DNA of 64,000 bases from Acidaminobacterium chupaoyuni (GTDB lineage Bacteria; Bacillota; Clostridia; Oscillospirales; Butyricicoccaceae). Positions 24,152-33,142 of this stretch are shown here, piece after piece. The translations under genes were made by a program, and so were the position numbers. Numbering within the stretch: position 1 is the first letter of the stretch; each line of letters opens with the position of its first letter. Below the pieces are notes generated by a model that saw nothing but the letters and a program-made list of their open reading frames with translations, was not told the DNA's origin and did no database searches. Where the stretch lies: NCBI GenBank assembly GCA_047936785.1, contig CP176394.1; one strand, given 5' to 3'.

Positions 24152-26035
24152 ATGAAAAAAATATCCAAAACATCAGAAAAATTCGACGAAATTCCACAAA
24201 GGCAGTTGACTTATTTAGATGATTTATCTAATATAAAACTAGGTATAAATAAGAGGCTGCCCGCGGCGGAACCGGCTTTGCAACAGCAAAACCGGTCGCG
24301 GCCGGTTTTGAGCAGAGGATGTGCGAAATTCGTGGAATTTGAAAATAAAAAAATGCGTTTGGGCGATCTGCTGGTGCTGCGTGGCGTCATCAACGAAAAA
24401 CAGTTGGCCGCCGCTCTCGAATTGCAGAAAAAGCAGCATAAACATCTGGGCGATTGCCTCATCCAGCTGGGCGCGGCCACCGATGATGATATCGCAAACG
24501 CGCTGGAAGTTCAGCTGGGCATCCCGCGCATCCATCTGCGCGGCGTGAAAATCGAACCCGAAGTCATCGGGCTTGTCAGCGGTTCGGTGCTGCGCAAGCA
24601 TAATGTGCTTCCGGTGGGCTATGCGCCCGGGCAATCCAACACGCTGCTGCTGGCCATGTCTGACCCTCTGGATATGGTGGCGCAGGATGATATTTCGATC
24701 ATTACCAACTGTCTCATCGAGCCGCAGATCGCCACCGTGGGCGAGATCAACGCTGTGCTCGATAAATATTTCGGAACCGACGAAGCCATGTCGGCCGCCG
24801 AACAATATACCCGCGAGCGTGAGACCCAGATGCAGCAGCTGGCCGCCGCGGCGCAGGAAGAAGCTTCCGAGCTGGATAACGCCCCCATCGTGCAGCTGGT
24901 GCGTTCGATCATCGAACAGGCTGTGCGCCAAAGGGCCAGTGATATCCATTTCGACGCGCTTGAAAAACAGGTGCGCGTGCGCTATCGCGTGGATGGCGTG
25001 CTCAGCGAAAAAATGCTTTATGATATCAGCCTTCTGCCGGCCATCGTCACCCGCGTGAAGATCTTATCCGGCATGGATATTTCAGAAAAACGCAAGCCGC
25101 AGGATGGCCGCATGACCGTTTCCGTCGATCGCAGCGAATATGACATCCGTGTTTCGGTGCTGCCGTCTTCCTATGGCGAAAAAATCGTCATGCGTCTTGC
25201 TTCCTCCACCGCGCTGACCCGCAGCAAGGGCGATCTGGGCATGCAGGATTGGGAGCTGGAGCGGTTCGACCATATTCTGGCCAACCCCAACGGCATCATT
25301 CTGGTAACAGGCCCCACGGGCAGCGGCAAATCCACCACGCTTTACACCGCGCTTTCAGAGCTCAACACCGAAAGCGTGAACATCATCACCGTTGAAGACC
25401 CTGTGGAAGCGAACATCGCGGGGGTCAACCAGGTTCAGGTGAACCCCAAGGCCGATCTGACCTTTGCCACCGCGCTTCGCGCCATTTTGCGTCAAGACCC
25501 CGATATCATCATGATCGGCGAGATCCGCGATTATGAAACCGCCTCCATCGCCGTTCAGGCCTCTATCACGGGGCATCTGGTGGTCAGCACACTGCATACC
25601 AACAGCTCGGCGGCCACCATCACCCGCCTTTTGGATATGGGGCTGGAATCTTATCTGCTGGCCGATTCCGTGGTGGGCGTCATCGCCCAGCGCCTTGTGA
25701 GAAAGCTTTGCAAATCATGCAAAAAGCCGCGCCCCGCCACCGAGACCGAAAAAAAGCTGATGGGCGTGCCGCTGGATCGGGAAATCACCGTTTATGACCC
25801 TGTGGGCTGCCCGCTTTGCGGCGAAACAGGGTTTTATGGCCGAATCGGCGTTTATGAGATCATGGAAATGACGCCCGAGCTGCGCCAGCTGATCACCGAC
25901 AAAGCTTCCACCGAAGAGATCCGCTCGCTGGCGCTTTCCCAAGGGATGCATACCCTGCGCATGAGCGCTTCCAGTTATGTGCAGCAGGGCGTGACCACTG
26001 TGGAAGAAATGCTGAAAGTTTCGTTTGAAGAATAA
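24152..26035 (+). CDS. pilB: Type IV pilus assembly ATPase PilB
   Basis: The protein is a GspE/PilB extension ATPase that powers pilus polymerisation from the cytoplasmic side. From ATG 24152 it has 627 residues: an unusual 67-residue lead, then the N-terminal domain starting MRLGDLLVLRGVINEKQL, Walker A GPTGSGKST, the Asp-box and His-box regions, and a zinc motif of two Cys pairs (KLCKSCKK and CPLCGETGFYGR). Alternative starts are GTG 24332 and ATG 24353, the latter being where many PilB proteins begin. A consensus-like promoter lies inside the lead (24206-24234), so the true start is uncertain. It is the first gene of the pilus operon. Confidence 0.93.
   Translation: MKKISKTSEKFDEIPQRQLTYLDDLSNIKLGINKRLPAAEPALQQQNRSRPVLSRGCAKFVEFENKKMRLGDLLVLRGVINEKQLAAALELQKKQHKHLGDCLIQLGAATDDDIANALEVQLGIPRIHLRGVKIEPEVIGLVSGSVLRKHNVLPVGYAPGQSNTLLLAMSDPLDMVAQDDISIITNCLIEPQIATVGEINAVLDKYFGTDEAMSAAEQYTRERETQMQQLAAAAQEEASELDNAPIVQLVRSIIEQAVRQRASDIHFDALEKQVRVRYRVDGVLSEKMLYDISLLPAIVTRVKILSGMDISEKRKPQDGRMTVSVDRSEYDIRVSVLPSSYGEKIVMRLASSTALTRSKGDLGMQDWELERFDHILANPNGIILVTGPTGSGKSTTLYTALSELNTESVNIITVEDPVEANIAGVNQVQVNPKADLTFATALRAILRQDPDIIMIGEIRDYETASIAVQASITGHLVVSTLHTNSSAATITRLLDMGLESYLLADSVVGVIAQRLVRKLCKSCKKPRPATETEKKLMGVPLDREITVYDPVGCPLCGETGFYGRIGVYEIMEMTPELRQLITDKASTEEIRSLALSQGMHTLRMSASSYVQQGVTTVEEMLKVSFEE
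24206..24234 (+). promoter_or_regulatory. Promoter-like sequence inside the 5' end of pilB
   Basis: TTGACT (24206-24211), a 17-base spacer and TAATAT (24229-24234) match the sigma-A consensus well, in an AT-rich patch unlike the surrounding sequence. Downstream, two competing hairpins built on ACCGG/CCGGT pairs (about 24268-24310) precede the later start codons. Confidence 0.45.
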
Positions 26036-26078
26036 TTCGCTTTTGACCCGCCCTGAGGAGGGGGCCGTATATCCTATC

Positions 26079-27134
26079 ATGCAAACCTTTCGTGAATTGA
26101 TCGATCTTGCAATGGGGGCCAAAGCCTCTGATATGCATTTAACGGCGGGCATCGAACCCACAGCCCGTGTCAACGGCGAATTGATTCAGCTTACCGATAA
26201 CAAGCTGATGCCCGACGATGTGCGGGAAGTTGCCGAAAGCATTATGGATACGCACCAGAAAGCAACGCTGAAAGAGCTTGGCGAAGTGGATTTCGCCTAT
26301 TCAACCCCCCAGGTGGGGCGCTTCCGCATCAATGTGTTTTATCAGCGCGGTTCCATGGCCATGGCGGTGCGCATTCTGAACCTCACCATCCCTTCGCCCG
26401 AAGAACTGGGCATTCCGCAATCGGTGGTTTCCATGTGCGATAAAAAGCGCGGGCTTGTTTTGGTAACGGGCGCCACGGGCAGCGGCAAATCCACCACGCT
26501 GGCTTCTTTAATCAATGTCATCAACAACAAATATAAACACCATATCATCACGCTGGAAGACCCCATAGAATATCTTCACCGCCACAAAAAATCCATCGTC
26601 AACCAGCGCGAAATGGGAACCGATTCCCGCGATTATGCTTCGGCCCTGCGCGCCGCGCTGAGGCAGGATCCCGATGTGATTCTGGTTGGCGAAATGCGCG
26701 ATCTTGAAACCATCTCCACGGCGGTGACAGCCGCCGAAACGGGCCATCTGGTGTTTTCCACCCTGCATACCGTGGGCGCGGCCAACACCATCGACCGCAT
26801 TATCGATGTTTTCCCGCCCTATCAGCAGCAGCAGATCCGCGCGCAGCTGGCCGATGTTCTGGAATGCGTCGTTTCGCAGCAGCTCATCCCCAAAAAATCA
26901 GGCAAAGGGCGCAAAGCCGCCATCGAAGTGATGCTGGCCAACAGCGCCGTGCGCAACCATATCCGCGAAGGAAAGACCTTCCAGATCCCCACCGTGATGC
27001 AGACCAACCGCAAACAGGGCATGGTCACCATGGATGACGCTCTGCTGGAACTGATGGAACACGGCGAGATCAGCCGCGAAAACGCGCTGGCTTTCGCCCA
27101 AGACCGTCAGGCGCTTCTGAAAAGGCTGATCTGA
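26079..27134 (+). CDS. pilT: Type IV pilus retraction ATPase PilT
   Basis: The 351-residue ATPase has the PilT arrangement: FRELIDLAMGAKASDMHL at the start, Walker A GATGSGKST, LEDPIEYLH, the AIRAGH-type region TAAETGHLVFSTLHT and a C-terminal tail ending AQDRQALLKRLI. It depolymerises the pilus and pulls it back, giving twitching or DNA uptake. ATG 26079 is chosen by homology; GAGGAGG lies 14 or more bases upstream, a little far. The open frame extends to TTG 26025, which overlaps pilB and would add 18 residues. Its presence indicates a dynamic pilus rather than only a secretion system. Confidence 0.95.
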   Translation: MQTFRELIDLAMGAKASDMHLTAGIEPTARVNGELIQLTDNKLMPDDVREVAESIMDTHQKATLKELGEVDFAYSTPQVGRFRINVFYQRGSMAMAVRILNLTIPSPEELGIPQSVVSMCDKKRGLVLVTGATGSGKSTTLASLINVINNKYKHHIITLEDPIEYLHRHKKSIVNQREMGTDSRDYASALRAALRQDPDVILVGEMRDLETISTAVTAAETGHLVFSTLHTVGAANTIDRIIDVFPPYQQQQIRAQLADVLECVVSQQLIPKKSGKGRKAAIEVMLANSAVRNHIREGKTFQIPTVMQTNRKQGMVTMDDALLELMEHGEISRENALAFAQDRQALLKRLI

Positions 27135-27150
27135 CCCGCTCGGCGGGTCA
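27132..27150. other. Hairpin between pilT and pilC
   Basis: TGACCCGC, a three-base loop and GCGGGTCA form a perfect stem starting inside the pilT stop codon. No T tract follows, so it is more likely an mRNA stability or processing element than a terminator. Confidence 0.4.
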
Positions 27151-27226
27151 CCGGAGAAGCCTCGCCGCCGCGCGGCAGCGGGTTTTCCCCAAAAGAAAAG
27201 GCGGCTTTCCGCTGAGGAGTGATACT

Positions 27227-28444
27227 TTGGCTACTTACGCATATGTGTTATTGAATAACGAGGGCAAAGAGCAGAAAGGCACCTTGGAAGCGGCCGATAT
27301 GGGTCAGGCTTCCGCCCAGCTGAAAAAGGATGGCGCCACGCTGATCTCGCTGAATGAAGCGGGGCTGCTGGCAAAAGATGTTCAGCTGAGTTTTATGGAA
27401 AAAAAGCCTAAGCCACGCGATATGGCGGTTTTCTGCCGCCAGATCACCAGCATTTTAAGCGCGGGCGTGCCCGTGGCTTCGGCGCTGGATATGATGTCGG
27501 AACAGACCGATAACAAAATGCTTTCGGTGGCGGCGGCGGGATGCCGCACCGCCATCCAATCGGGTTCTTCGCTGGCCGATGCCATGCGCGATTATCCCAA
27601 AGTCTTCCCCGAGCTGTTCATCACCATGGTGGCGGCGGGCGAAGCTTCGGGCAGCCTTGAAGTGGCGTTTGCGCGCATGGGCGAACAGTTTGAAAAAGAA
27701 GAAAAACTGCGCAGCACCGTGAAAAAAGCATCGATCTATCCCATTGTGGTTTGCGTGGTGGCCGTTGCGGTGGTGATGCTGTTGCTCACCTTCGTCATCC
27801 CCACTTTCGAAGATATGCTGATGGATCTGGGCGTGGATCTGCCCGTGATCACAAAAATGGTCATCGGCGCCAGCCGGTTCATGCAAAAATGGTGGTATCT
27901 GGTTCTGGCCGTCATCGCGGGGCTGGTGTTTTATTTAAAACATTTCCGCAAAACCGAAGCGGGCCAGCGCACTTTCGGGCGCATCGGCTTAAAGCTTCCG
28001 CTTTTCGGCAAATTAACGGTGAAAACCGCGGCGGCGCGGATGTGCCGCACCATGAGCACCCTGCTGGCGGCGGGCATCCCGCTGATCGATGTCATCGAAA
28101 TCACCGCCAACACCATGAGCAACTATTATTTCAAAGAGGCGCTGCTGGAAGCGAAAGACGATGTGGCCATGGGCGAACCGCTTTCGAAAATTCTGGCGCA
28201 GAACAAGCTTTTTCCGCCCACGGTTTATCACATGATGAACATCGGCGAAGAAACGGGCCGGCTGGAAGAAATGCTCAACAAGCTGGCGCAATATTATGAT
28301 GAAGAAGTGGAAGCCGCTACAGCCCAGGTGATGGCGGCGCTGGAACCGATGATCATTATTGTTCTGGCGGTTATCATCGGTACTATCGTTCTGGCGGTGG
28401 TCATGCCTATGGGCGCCATGTATCAGGGGCTTGATAATCTGTAA
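27227..28444 (+). CDS. pilC: Type IV pilus inner-membrane platform protein PilC
   Basis: The 405-residue protein has two GspF domains, each a cytoplasmic helical bundle followed by membrane helices: FCRQITSILSAGVPVASALD and CRTMSTLLAAGIPLIDVIEI mark the two repeats. Three or four membrane helices are visible, the last close to the C terminus. It forms the membrane platform on which PilB and PilT act. The start is TTG 27227, with GAGGAG eight bases upstream and no competing ATG. It lies between pilT and the major pilin gene. Confidence 0.95.
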   Translation: MATYAYVLLNNEGKEQKGTLEAADMGQASAQLKKDGATLISLNEAGLLAKDVQLSFMEKKPKPRDMAVFCRQITSILSAGVPVASALDMMSEQTDNKMLSVAAAGCRTAIQSGSSLADAMRDYPKVFPELFITMVAAGEASGSLEVAFARMGEQFEKEEKLRSTVKKASIYPIVVCVVAVAVVMLLLTFVIPTFEDMLMDLGVDLPVITKMVIGASRFMQKWWYLVLAVIAGLVFYLKHFRKTEAGQRTFGRIGLKLPLFGKLTVKTAAARMCRTMSTLLAAGIPLIDVIEITANTMSNYYFKEALLEAKDDVAMGEPLSKILAQNKLFPPTVYHMMNIGEETGRLEEMLNKLAQYYDEEVEAATAQVMAALEPMIIIVLAVIIGTIVLAVVMPMGAMYQGLDNL

Positions 28445-28535
28445 GCACCATTCAAAACATTGAAACCTGCGGCTGTTTTAGGGGAGCGGCCGGGTTTGAT
28501 AGAAAAAGAAAGAAAAAAAGAGAGGACGATTCCAA

Positions 28536-28940
28536 ATGAAAAAGCGTTTGAATAAAAAAGGCTTTACACTGGTCGAACTGATCATCGTTATCGCGATCAT
28601 CGCCATTTTGGCCGCTGTTCTGGCACCTCAGTATATCAAATATGTTGAAAAATCCCGTAGAGCAAATGACCTGCAAATGGCTGACAGCCTTCTGTCTGAA
28701 GTAAACATTGCTTTGACAGATGCGGCAGATGCAGGAACTGCTATTACCGCAGGGAAAATTACAGTTAGCGATGCTTCCGTAGCAGATACAGGAACTTTAG
28801 TAGCTTATATCACAGGTGCCGGAAAAATCGATGCAAAATTCAATGATGCACGCGTAAAAAACACCAAGGGTGACCCGGGCAAAACATTTGTGATTACATA
28901 TGATACAGAAAAAGTTACCAAGACAGAGTGGACAAAGTAA
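28536..28940 (+). CDS. pilA: Type IV major pilin (PilA-like prepilin)
   Basis: The 134-residue prepilin has a short positive leader, the prepilin peptidase site KKG/FTLVE (cut after Gly 9, Glu 14 being Glu 5 of the mature pilin) and the hydrophobic helix IIVIAIIAILAAVLAPQYIK. The exposed domain is Ala/Thr/Lys-rich and has no Cys pair. Codon use in this variable part is clearly more AT-rich than in the flanking pil genes, while the first 30 codons look like the neighbours. It is the smallest prepilin here and likely the main pilus subunit. No prepilin peptidase gene was seen in the window. Confidence 0.93.
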   Translation: MKKRLNKKGFTLVELIIVIAIIAILAAVLAPQYIKYVEKSRRANDLQMADSLLSEVNIALTDAADAGTAITAGKITVSDASVADTGTLVAYITGAGKIDAKFNDARVKNTKGDPGKTFVITYDTEKVTKTEWTK

Positions 28941-29443
28941 TTACCCAAAATCCTTAAACTCGCATTAATCGGTGGTTCCGACGCGGCAAGCGGCTCCCGT
29001 TCAATTTCCCCTAAATTGAGGCGGTGGCGGCGCGGCCGAACCGAAAAATACATCCACCGCAAAATTTAAGCCTTCGGGCTTGATTAGCTGCTGAGCCGCC
29101 CTGCGCCTCGGCATAGCTTGCGGCGTCGCAGCCCGACGATCGCGCAGGAAGCTTCGCCGGGGAACGGCCAAAGCCGTTGCCCCGGCGCGCTTCTGTTGCC
29201 CCATATGGGGCGGTTTTTTCATCGGTGCAGCAAAAAACAAGAAAACTTCCACCGCAAACTAAAATTGAAAACATCGCGGCGAACCCGCCGCGTTGCCATA
29301 AAACGGGGCGCCCGCCGGAATTTTCGGGGGCATCACGCCAAAAGCCGCCGCGCGGCATCCGCCCTTGAAAACGGGCGGGCAAAACAGAAACAAGCCCACC
29401 GCCCGAAGCTTTTTTGGCGGTGAATAAGAGGGGGACCATCGCT
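28941..29443. other. Long hairpin-rich intergenic region between pilA and pilM
   Basis: About 500 bases have no convincing gene. Paired segments include AAGCC-TTCG-GGCTT (29067-29080), a large hairpin CCGGGGAACGGC-CAAA-GCCGTTGCCCCGG (29156-29184), GCCCC-ATAT-GGGGC followed by GGTTTTTT (29198-29219, a likely terminator), CCGCCC/GGGCGG (about 29360-29379) and CACCGCC/GGCGGTG just before the pilM ribosome site. The arrangement suggests transcript processing or a stop after pilA with weaker read-through into pilM. Confidence 0.6.
29198..29219 (+). terminator. Probable terminator between pilA and pilM
   Basis: GCCCC-ATAT-GGGGC stem-loop followed by GGTTTTTT. It would let pilA mRNA be made in excess over the assembly genes downstream. 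Confidence 0.6.
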
Positions 29444-31138
29444 ATGGCCGCAAAAATGTTAAGCATCGAGATCGGTGACCGCTTGGTGAAAGTATGCCAA
29501 TCGGTGAAAAAGGGCAAAAGCTATCAGATCACCGATAGTTTTATGTTCCAAACACCGGGGCAAAGCGTTTCAGACGGGCAGATCTTGGATGATAAGCTGC
29601 TGGGGCAGCATTTAAAGCAAAACCTTGTGGCGCATGGCGCTTCAGAAGTGAAAAACACCACCTTTGTGCTTTCTTCTTCCAAGGTGGCCAGCCGCGAAGT
29701 GTTTTTGCCGCCCATGAAAGAAAACCTCATCAAATCGGTGATCGAAACCAATGCTTCCGAATATTTCCCCGTGGATATGAGCAATTATCAGGTCACTTTC
29801 AGCCTGCTTGAAAAAGTAACTTCCCCCGAAGCGGGCCTGCGCGTTTTGGTGACCGCCGCGCCGAAAACCATGCTGGGCGGCTATTTAAGGCTGGCCGAAC
29901 AGGCGGGTCTGGCCGTGGAAGCCATCGATTATTGCGGCAACAGCCAATATCAGGTGCTGCGCGGGATGCCGGGCAACGACACCGTGATGTATGTGGATGT
30001 GAGCATCAGCAACACCATCGTCACCATGATGCGCAGCGGCATTCTGCTGCTGCAGCGCAACTTCGGTTTCGGCGGCGATGAAATGATTTCGGCCGTGATG
30101 CGCGCGGGCGAAATGGAAGATAACGAATATCTGGAAGCGCTGAAAAAATGTGAAAACGAAGACACCGTGAACCTGATCCTGGGGGAGGGGCAGGGCGAAA
30201 ACAGCCTGACCCGTTTGCTCAACGGCATCGTGCGCAGCGCCGATTTCTTCAAATCGAATAACGCCGACGCCACGGTGGATAAAGTGGTTCTCATGGGCAC
30301 CTGCTGCAAACTGGCGGGGCTTCAAAAGATGGTGCGCGAGCAGATGAACAAAGAAACCATCTTGCTGCATGATGTATCGGGCGTTGAATTTGTGGCCAAT
30401 TCGGCCGATGCGGTCTCTACTTATATTTCCTGCATCGGCGCGCTGGTGGAACCGCTGGCGCTTGTGCCCACAGAGATGATGCAAAAACGCCGCGCCGCCG
30501 CGGCAAGGGCCAAAAAAGACCCCAATTCCATCAAGACCGGCGTGATCGTCTGCGCCGTTTGCGCGGGGCTGGCGGTGATCTTATCGGCGGGTTCGGTGAT
30601 CGGTTATCTGCGGGCCGAGCACCAAAAACAAACCATGCAGGCACGCATGGAAAAACTGGCGGATTCCGAAAAAACCTATCAGACCTATGTCAGCTACCGG
30701 CAGATGCAGCAGGATCTGACCATGGTGGGCGATTATGCCAAAACCCCCAATGCCCAGCTGACCGCCTTTTTCGATGAGCTTGAGATCAAAATGCCTTCTT
30801 CCATCCTCATCCTTTCGGCCACCTGTGATGCGCAGGGCGTTTCGATGAACATCACGGTTCCCGGGCTGGAAGAAGCGGCCAATGTGATTTCGCAGCTGCG
30901 CTCGTTTGAAAGCATCCAAAGCATTCTGGTGGGCACCATCACCGAGACCCCCAACGATGCGGGGGTGCGCACAGCTTCGTTCTCGCTGAGCGCCGCCTAT
31001 GTGGGCCAGACCACCGAAGCAAACGCCCGGACAGGCACAGCCGCCGAAAACAAAAACCAGACAGGCACCACCGCCGCTAAAACCGAAACCGGCACCACGG
31101 GGCAGACCACCGAGACCCCCGCAAAAACCGCGAAATAA
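29444..31138 (+). CDS. pilM: PilM-PilN fusion protein, pilus alignment complex
   Basis: The 564-residue chain joins an actin-like ATPase fold with a membrane-anchored assembly domain. Residues 1 to about 355 match PilM: KMLSIEIGDRLVKVCQ at the start, then VMYVDVSISNTIVTMMR and FGFGGDEMISAVM nucleotide-fold strands. One membrane helix (VIVCAVCAGLAVILSAGSVI) follows near 370-390, then a coiled coil and a small ferredoxin-like domain as in PilN. The tail is Thr/Ala/Lys-rich and probably disordered. In most pilus systems PilM and PilN are separate and bind tightly, so fusion is a natural variant. ATG 29444 follows AGAGGGGG by nine bases. Confidence 0.88.
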   Translation: MAAKMLSIEIGDRLVKVCQSVKKGKSYQITDSFMFQTPGQSVSDGQILDDKLLGQHLKQNLVAHGASEVKNTTFVLSSSKVASREVFLPPMKENLIKSVIETNASEYFPVDMSNYQVTFSLLEKVTSPEAGLRVLVTAAPKTMLGGYLRLAEQAGLAVEAIDYCGNSQYQVLRGMPGNDTVMYVDVSISNTIVTMMRSGILLLQRNFGFGGDEMISAVMRAGEMEDNEYLEALKKCENEDTVNLILGEGQGENSLTRLLNGIVRSADFFKSNNADATVDKVVLMGTCCKLAGLQKMVREQMNKETILLHDVSGVEFVANSADAVSTYISCIGALVEPLALVPTEMMQKRRAAAARAKKDPNSIKTGVIVCAVCAGLAVILSAGSVIGYLRAEHQKQTMQARMEKLADSEKTYQTYVSYRQMQQDLTMVGDYAKTPNAQLTAFFDELEIKMPSSILILSATCDAQGVSMNITVPGLEEAANVISQLRSFESIQSILVGTITETPNDAGVRTASFSLSAAYVGQTTEANARTGTAAENKNQTGTTAAKTETGTTGQTTETPAKTAK

Positions 31139-31153
31139 GGGAGGAAACCGGTT

Positions 31154-31810
31154 ATGAAAGTATCGAAAAGAGATATTAAGCTGCTGTTGATCCTGGGCGG
31201 TCTGTTATCGTTTTTGCTGTTATATTTCTGTGTTTTCACCCCGTTTCAAGAAAAAACAGACACGGTGAAACAAGAGATCGCCACCATGGAACCGCAGCTG
31301 GCCGAAATGGAGCTGCATTATAAAAAGCTCGCCACTTATGAACAGGGCGTCAAAGAAGCCCGCAGCGGCATCGACGACGAGCTGAAGCGTTACCCCACCA
31401 AAATTGAAAACGAAGATTTTTTATCTTATCTGATGGATTGGGAAAAGAAGATCGGGTTCAATATCGACAGCGTTGCTTTTGATGAACCCGGGCTGCTCAA
31501 CCAGTTTTCCTGCGTGGTGGATCAAAACGGCGAAGACCTGACAACACAGGTTTCGGCCTATCGCACAGGCGTTACCGCCGCGGGCGAGATCACCTATCCC
31601 CAGATGAAAGAAGCCATCGATTATTTTTATGCCAGCCCCGAAAACACGGCGCTGGATAGCGTGAGCGTGAGCTTCAACGCCGAAACAGGCCTTCTCACGG
31701 GCAGCTTCGGCATTTCGAAATATTACATCGGCTGGCAGGATGCGCCTTATGCGCCCAAGCCGCTGCCTTATGTGAGCAAAGGCGTGGCCGATCCCTTTGG
31801 AACCACCTGA
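31154..31810 (+). CDS. pilO: PilO-like pilus assembly protein
   Basis: The 218-residue protein has one N-terminal membrane helix (IKLLLILGGLLSFLLLYFCV), a coiled coil (about 35-85) and a C-terminal alpha/beta domain, the plan of PilO. It follows the PilM-PilN fusion after 15 bases and should form the inner-membrane alignment complex with it. Sequence identity to named PilO proteins cannot be judged by eye; the topology and position decide the call. Confidence 0.8.
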   Translation: MKVSKRDIKLLLILGGLLSFLLLYFCVFTPFQEKTDTVKQEIATMEPQLAEMELHYKKLATYEQGVKEARSGIDDELKRYPTKIENEDFLSYLMDWEKKIGFNIDSVAFDEPGLLNQFSCVVDQNGEDLTTQVSAYRTGVTAAGEITYPQMKEAIDYFYASPENTALDSVSVSFNAETGLLTGSFGISKYYIGWQDAPYAPKPLPYVSKGVADPFGTT

Positions 31811-31845
31811 TCGGCTGAAAGGAAAGAAGAAAGGAGGCGGCAGCC

Positions 31846-33075
31846 ATGAAAAAACAGCTTTTGGCCAATAAAAAAGGCGCGACCCTTGTGGAACTTTTGA
31901 TCGGCATCGTGATTTTGGGCATCATCGTGGGGCCGCTTCTGCATACTTTTGTTTCTTCGGCGGGCACAGCCGCCAAAAGCGGCAGGATGGGCGACGCCAC
32001 GCTGGCCGCCCAGAATATCGCCGAAACGCTGGAAACCACCGATCTTTCGGGCCTTCTGGCCAACCCCGCCTCTGTTTTGGGGGGCGCGACATCTGCTTAT
32101 TATGATTATGACAGCGCGGCGAAAACTTATACGGCGCGCGCCCAGGCCCCCGTTTTGGGGCAGGATCGCTACCATATCGGTGTGACGGGCCTTTCGGCGG
32201 GCGGCAGCGGTTTTCGCGCCATGATCTCGCTGGAAGCCAGGGCCGACGCGGGCTATACCGCCATCAACGATGTGAAGCTGACGGAATATACCGCCATGGA
32301 TGCGGTTTTTTCGCAATCGACCAACAATGAAGACAACCCCGACGCCATGGCGCAGGCCGCCTTCATCAACAAAGCCACCGTGGAAAGCGGCGGCAGCTAT
32401 ACCCCCGGCGCCAAAAGCCGCAAGATCGTGGTGGCTGCTTCCAAACGCGCCTCGAACCCCGAGCTGATGGATATGAAGCTGACTTATCTTTATGATTTCA
32501 ACTATTCCTACAGCCGGACGGTTTATGATGATTTCGGCAAACCCACCGGCACGGAAACCGTTTCGGATGTTTATCACGATGAAATTTCTTATGCGCTGAT
32601 GCCCAAGGGCTATCACCTCAGCGACGGCGAGCCTTCTGTCTATCTGCTTTATAACCCGTGGTATGGCTCGGGCATCACCGACCAGATCGTTATTGAAAAC
32701 AAAGAAGATATCCCCATGCGGTTTTTCCTTGTGAAGCAAAAGACCGCGGGGCTGACAGAAGCCGAACTGACCGCCAAAGAAAACACCTATCGCGCCGAGA
32801 TCCAGCTGCGTCATTCGGAAGGCGTGGCCGAAGAAAACGAAACCAAGCTGTTTTCCAACGCGGGCTATCATCTGGTCACAGACGCCGCTTTGGGCGGCGT
32901 GAAAAGCTGGATCTATTATGGCGATTTCAGCCGCAACAGCTATCGCTGCAGCGGTGAACTGGTTTCAAAAACGGCGCAAAACCGTTTTTATCAGGTGAAG
33001 ATCGCGCTGTATCGCAATGAAGATGATTTTAACGCCGCGCCGCTGTATGTGGCGGAAACGACGCTGCTGCAATAA
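31846..33075 (+). CDS. Large minor pilin/pseudopilin (PilV/PilW- or GspJ-like)
   Basis: The 409-residue protein starts with MKKQLLANKKG/ATLVELL, a prepilin cleavage site with Glu at mature position 5, and a hydrophobic helix IGIVILGIIVGPLLHTFVSS. The long extracellular part is rich in Tyr, Thr and Asp and carries no motif I recognise. Minor pilins of this size usually sit at or near the pilus tip. It begins 35 bases after pilO with an AAAGGAGG site. Confidence 0.85.
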   Translation: MKKQLLANKKGATLVELLIGIVILGIIVGPLLHTFVSSAGTAAKSGRMGDATLAAQNIAETLETTDLSGLLANPASVLGGATSAYYDYDSAAKTYTARAQAPVLGQDRYHIGVTGLSAGGSGFRAMISLEARADAGYTAINDVKLTEYTAMDAVFSQSTNNEDNPDAMAQAAFINKATVESGGSYTPGAKSRKIVVAASKRASNPELMDMKLTYLYDFNYSYSRTVYDDFGKPTGTETVSDVYHDEISYALMPKGYHLSDGEPSVYLLYNPWYGSGITDQIVIENKEDIPMRFFLVKQKTAGLTEAELTAKENTYRAEIQLRHSEGVAEENETKLFSNAGYHLVTDAALGGVKSWIYYGDFSRNSYRCSGELVSKTAQNRFYQVKIALYRNEDDFNAAPLYVAETTLLQ

Positions 33076-33142
33076 GAAAAACCTATTCGCAAACAAAGCT
33101 TTTGCCGCGGGCAGCGGCCCGATAAAAAGGGGAGAACGCCAA

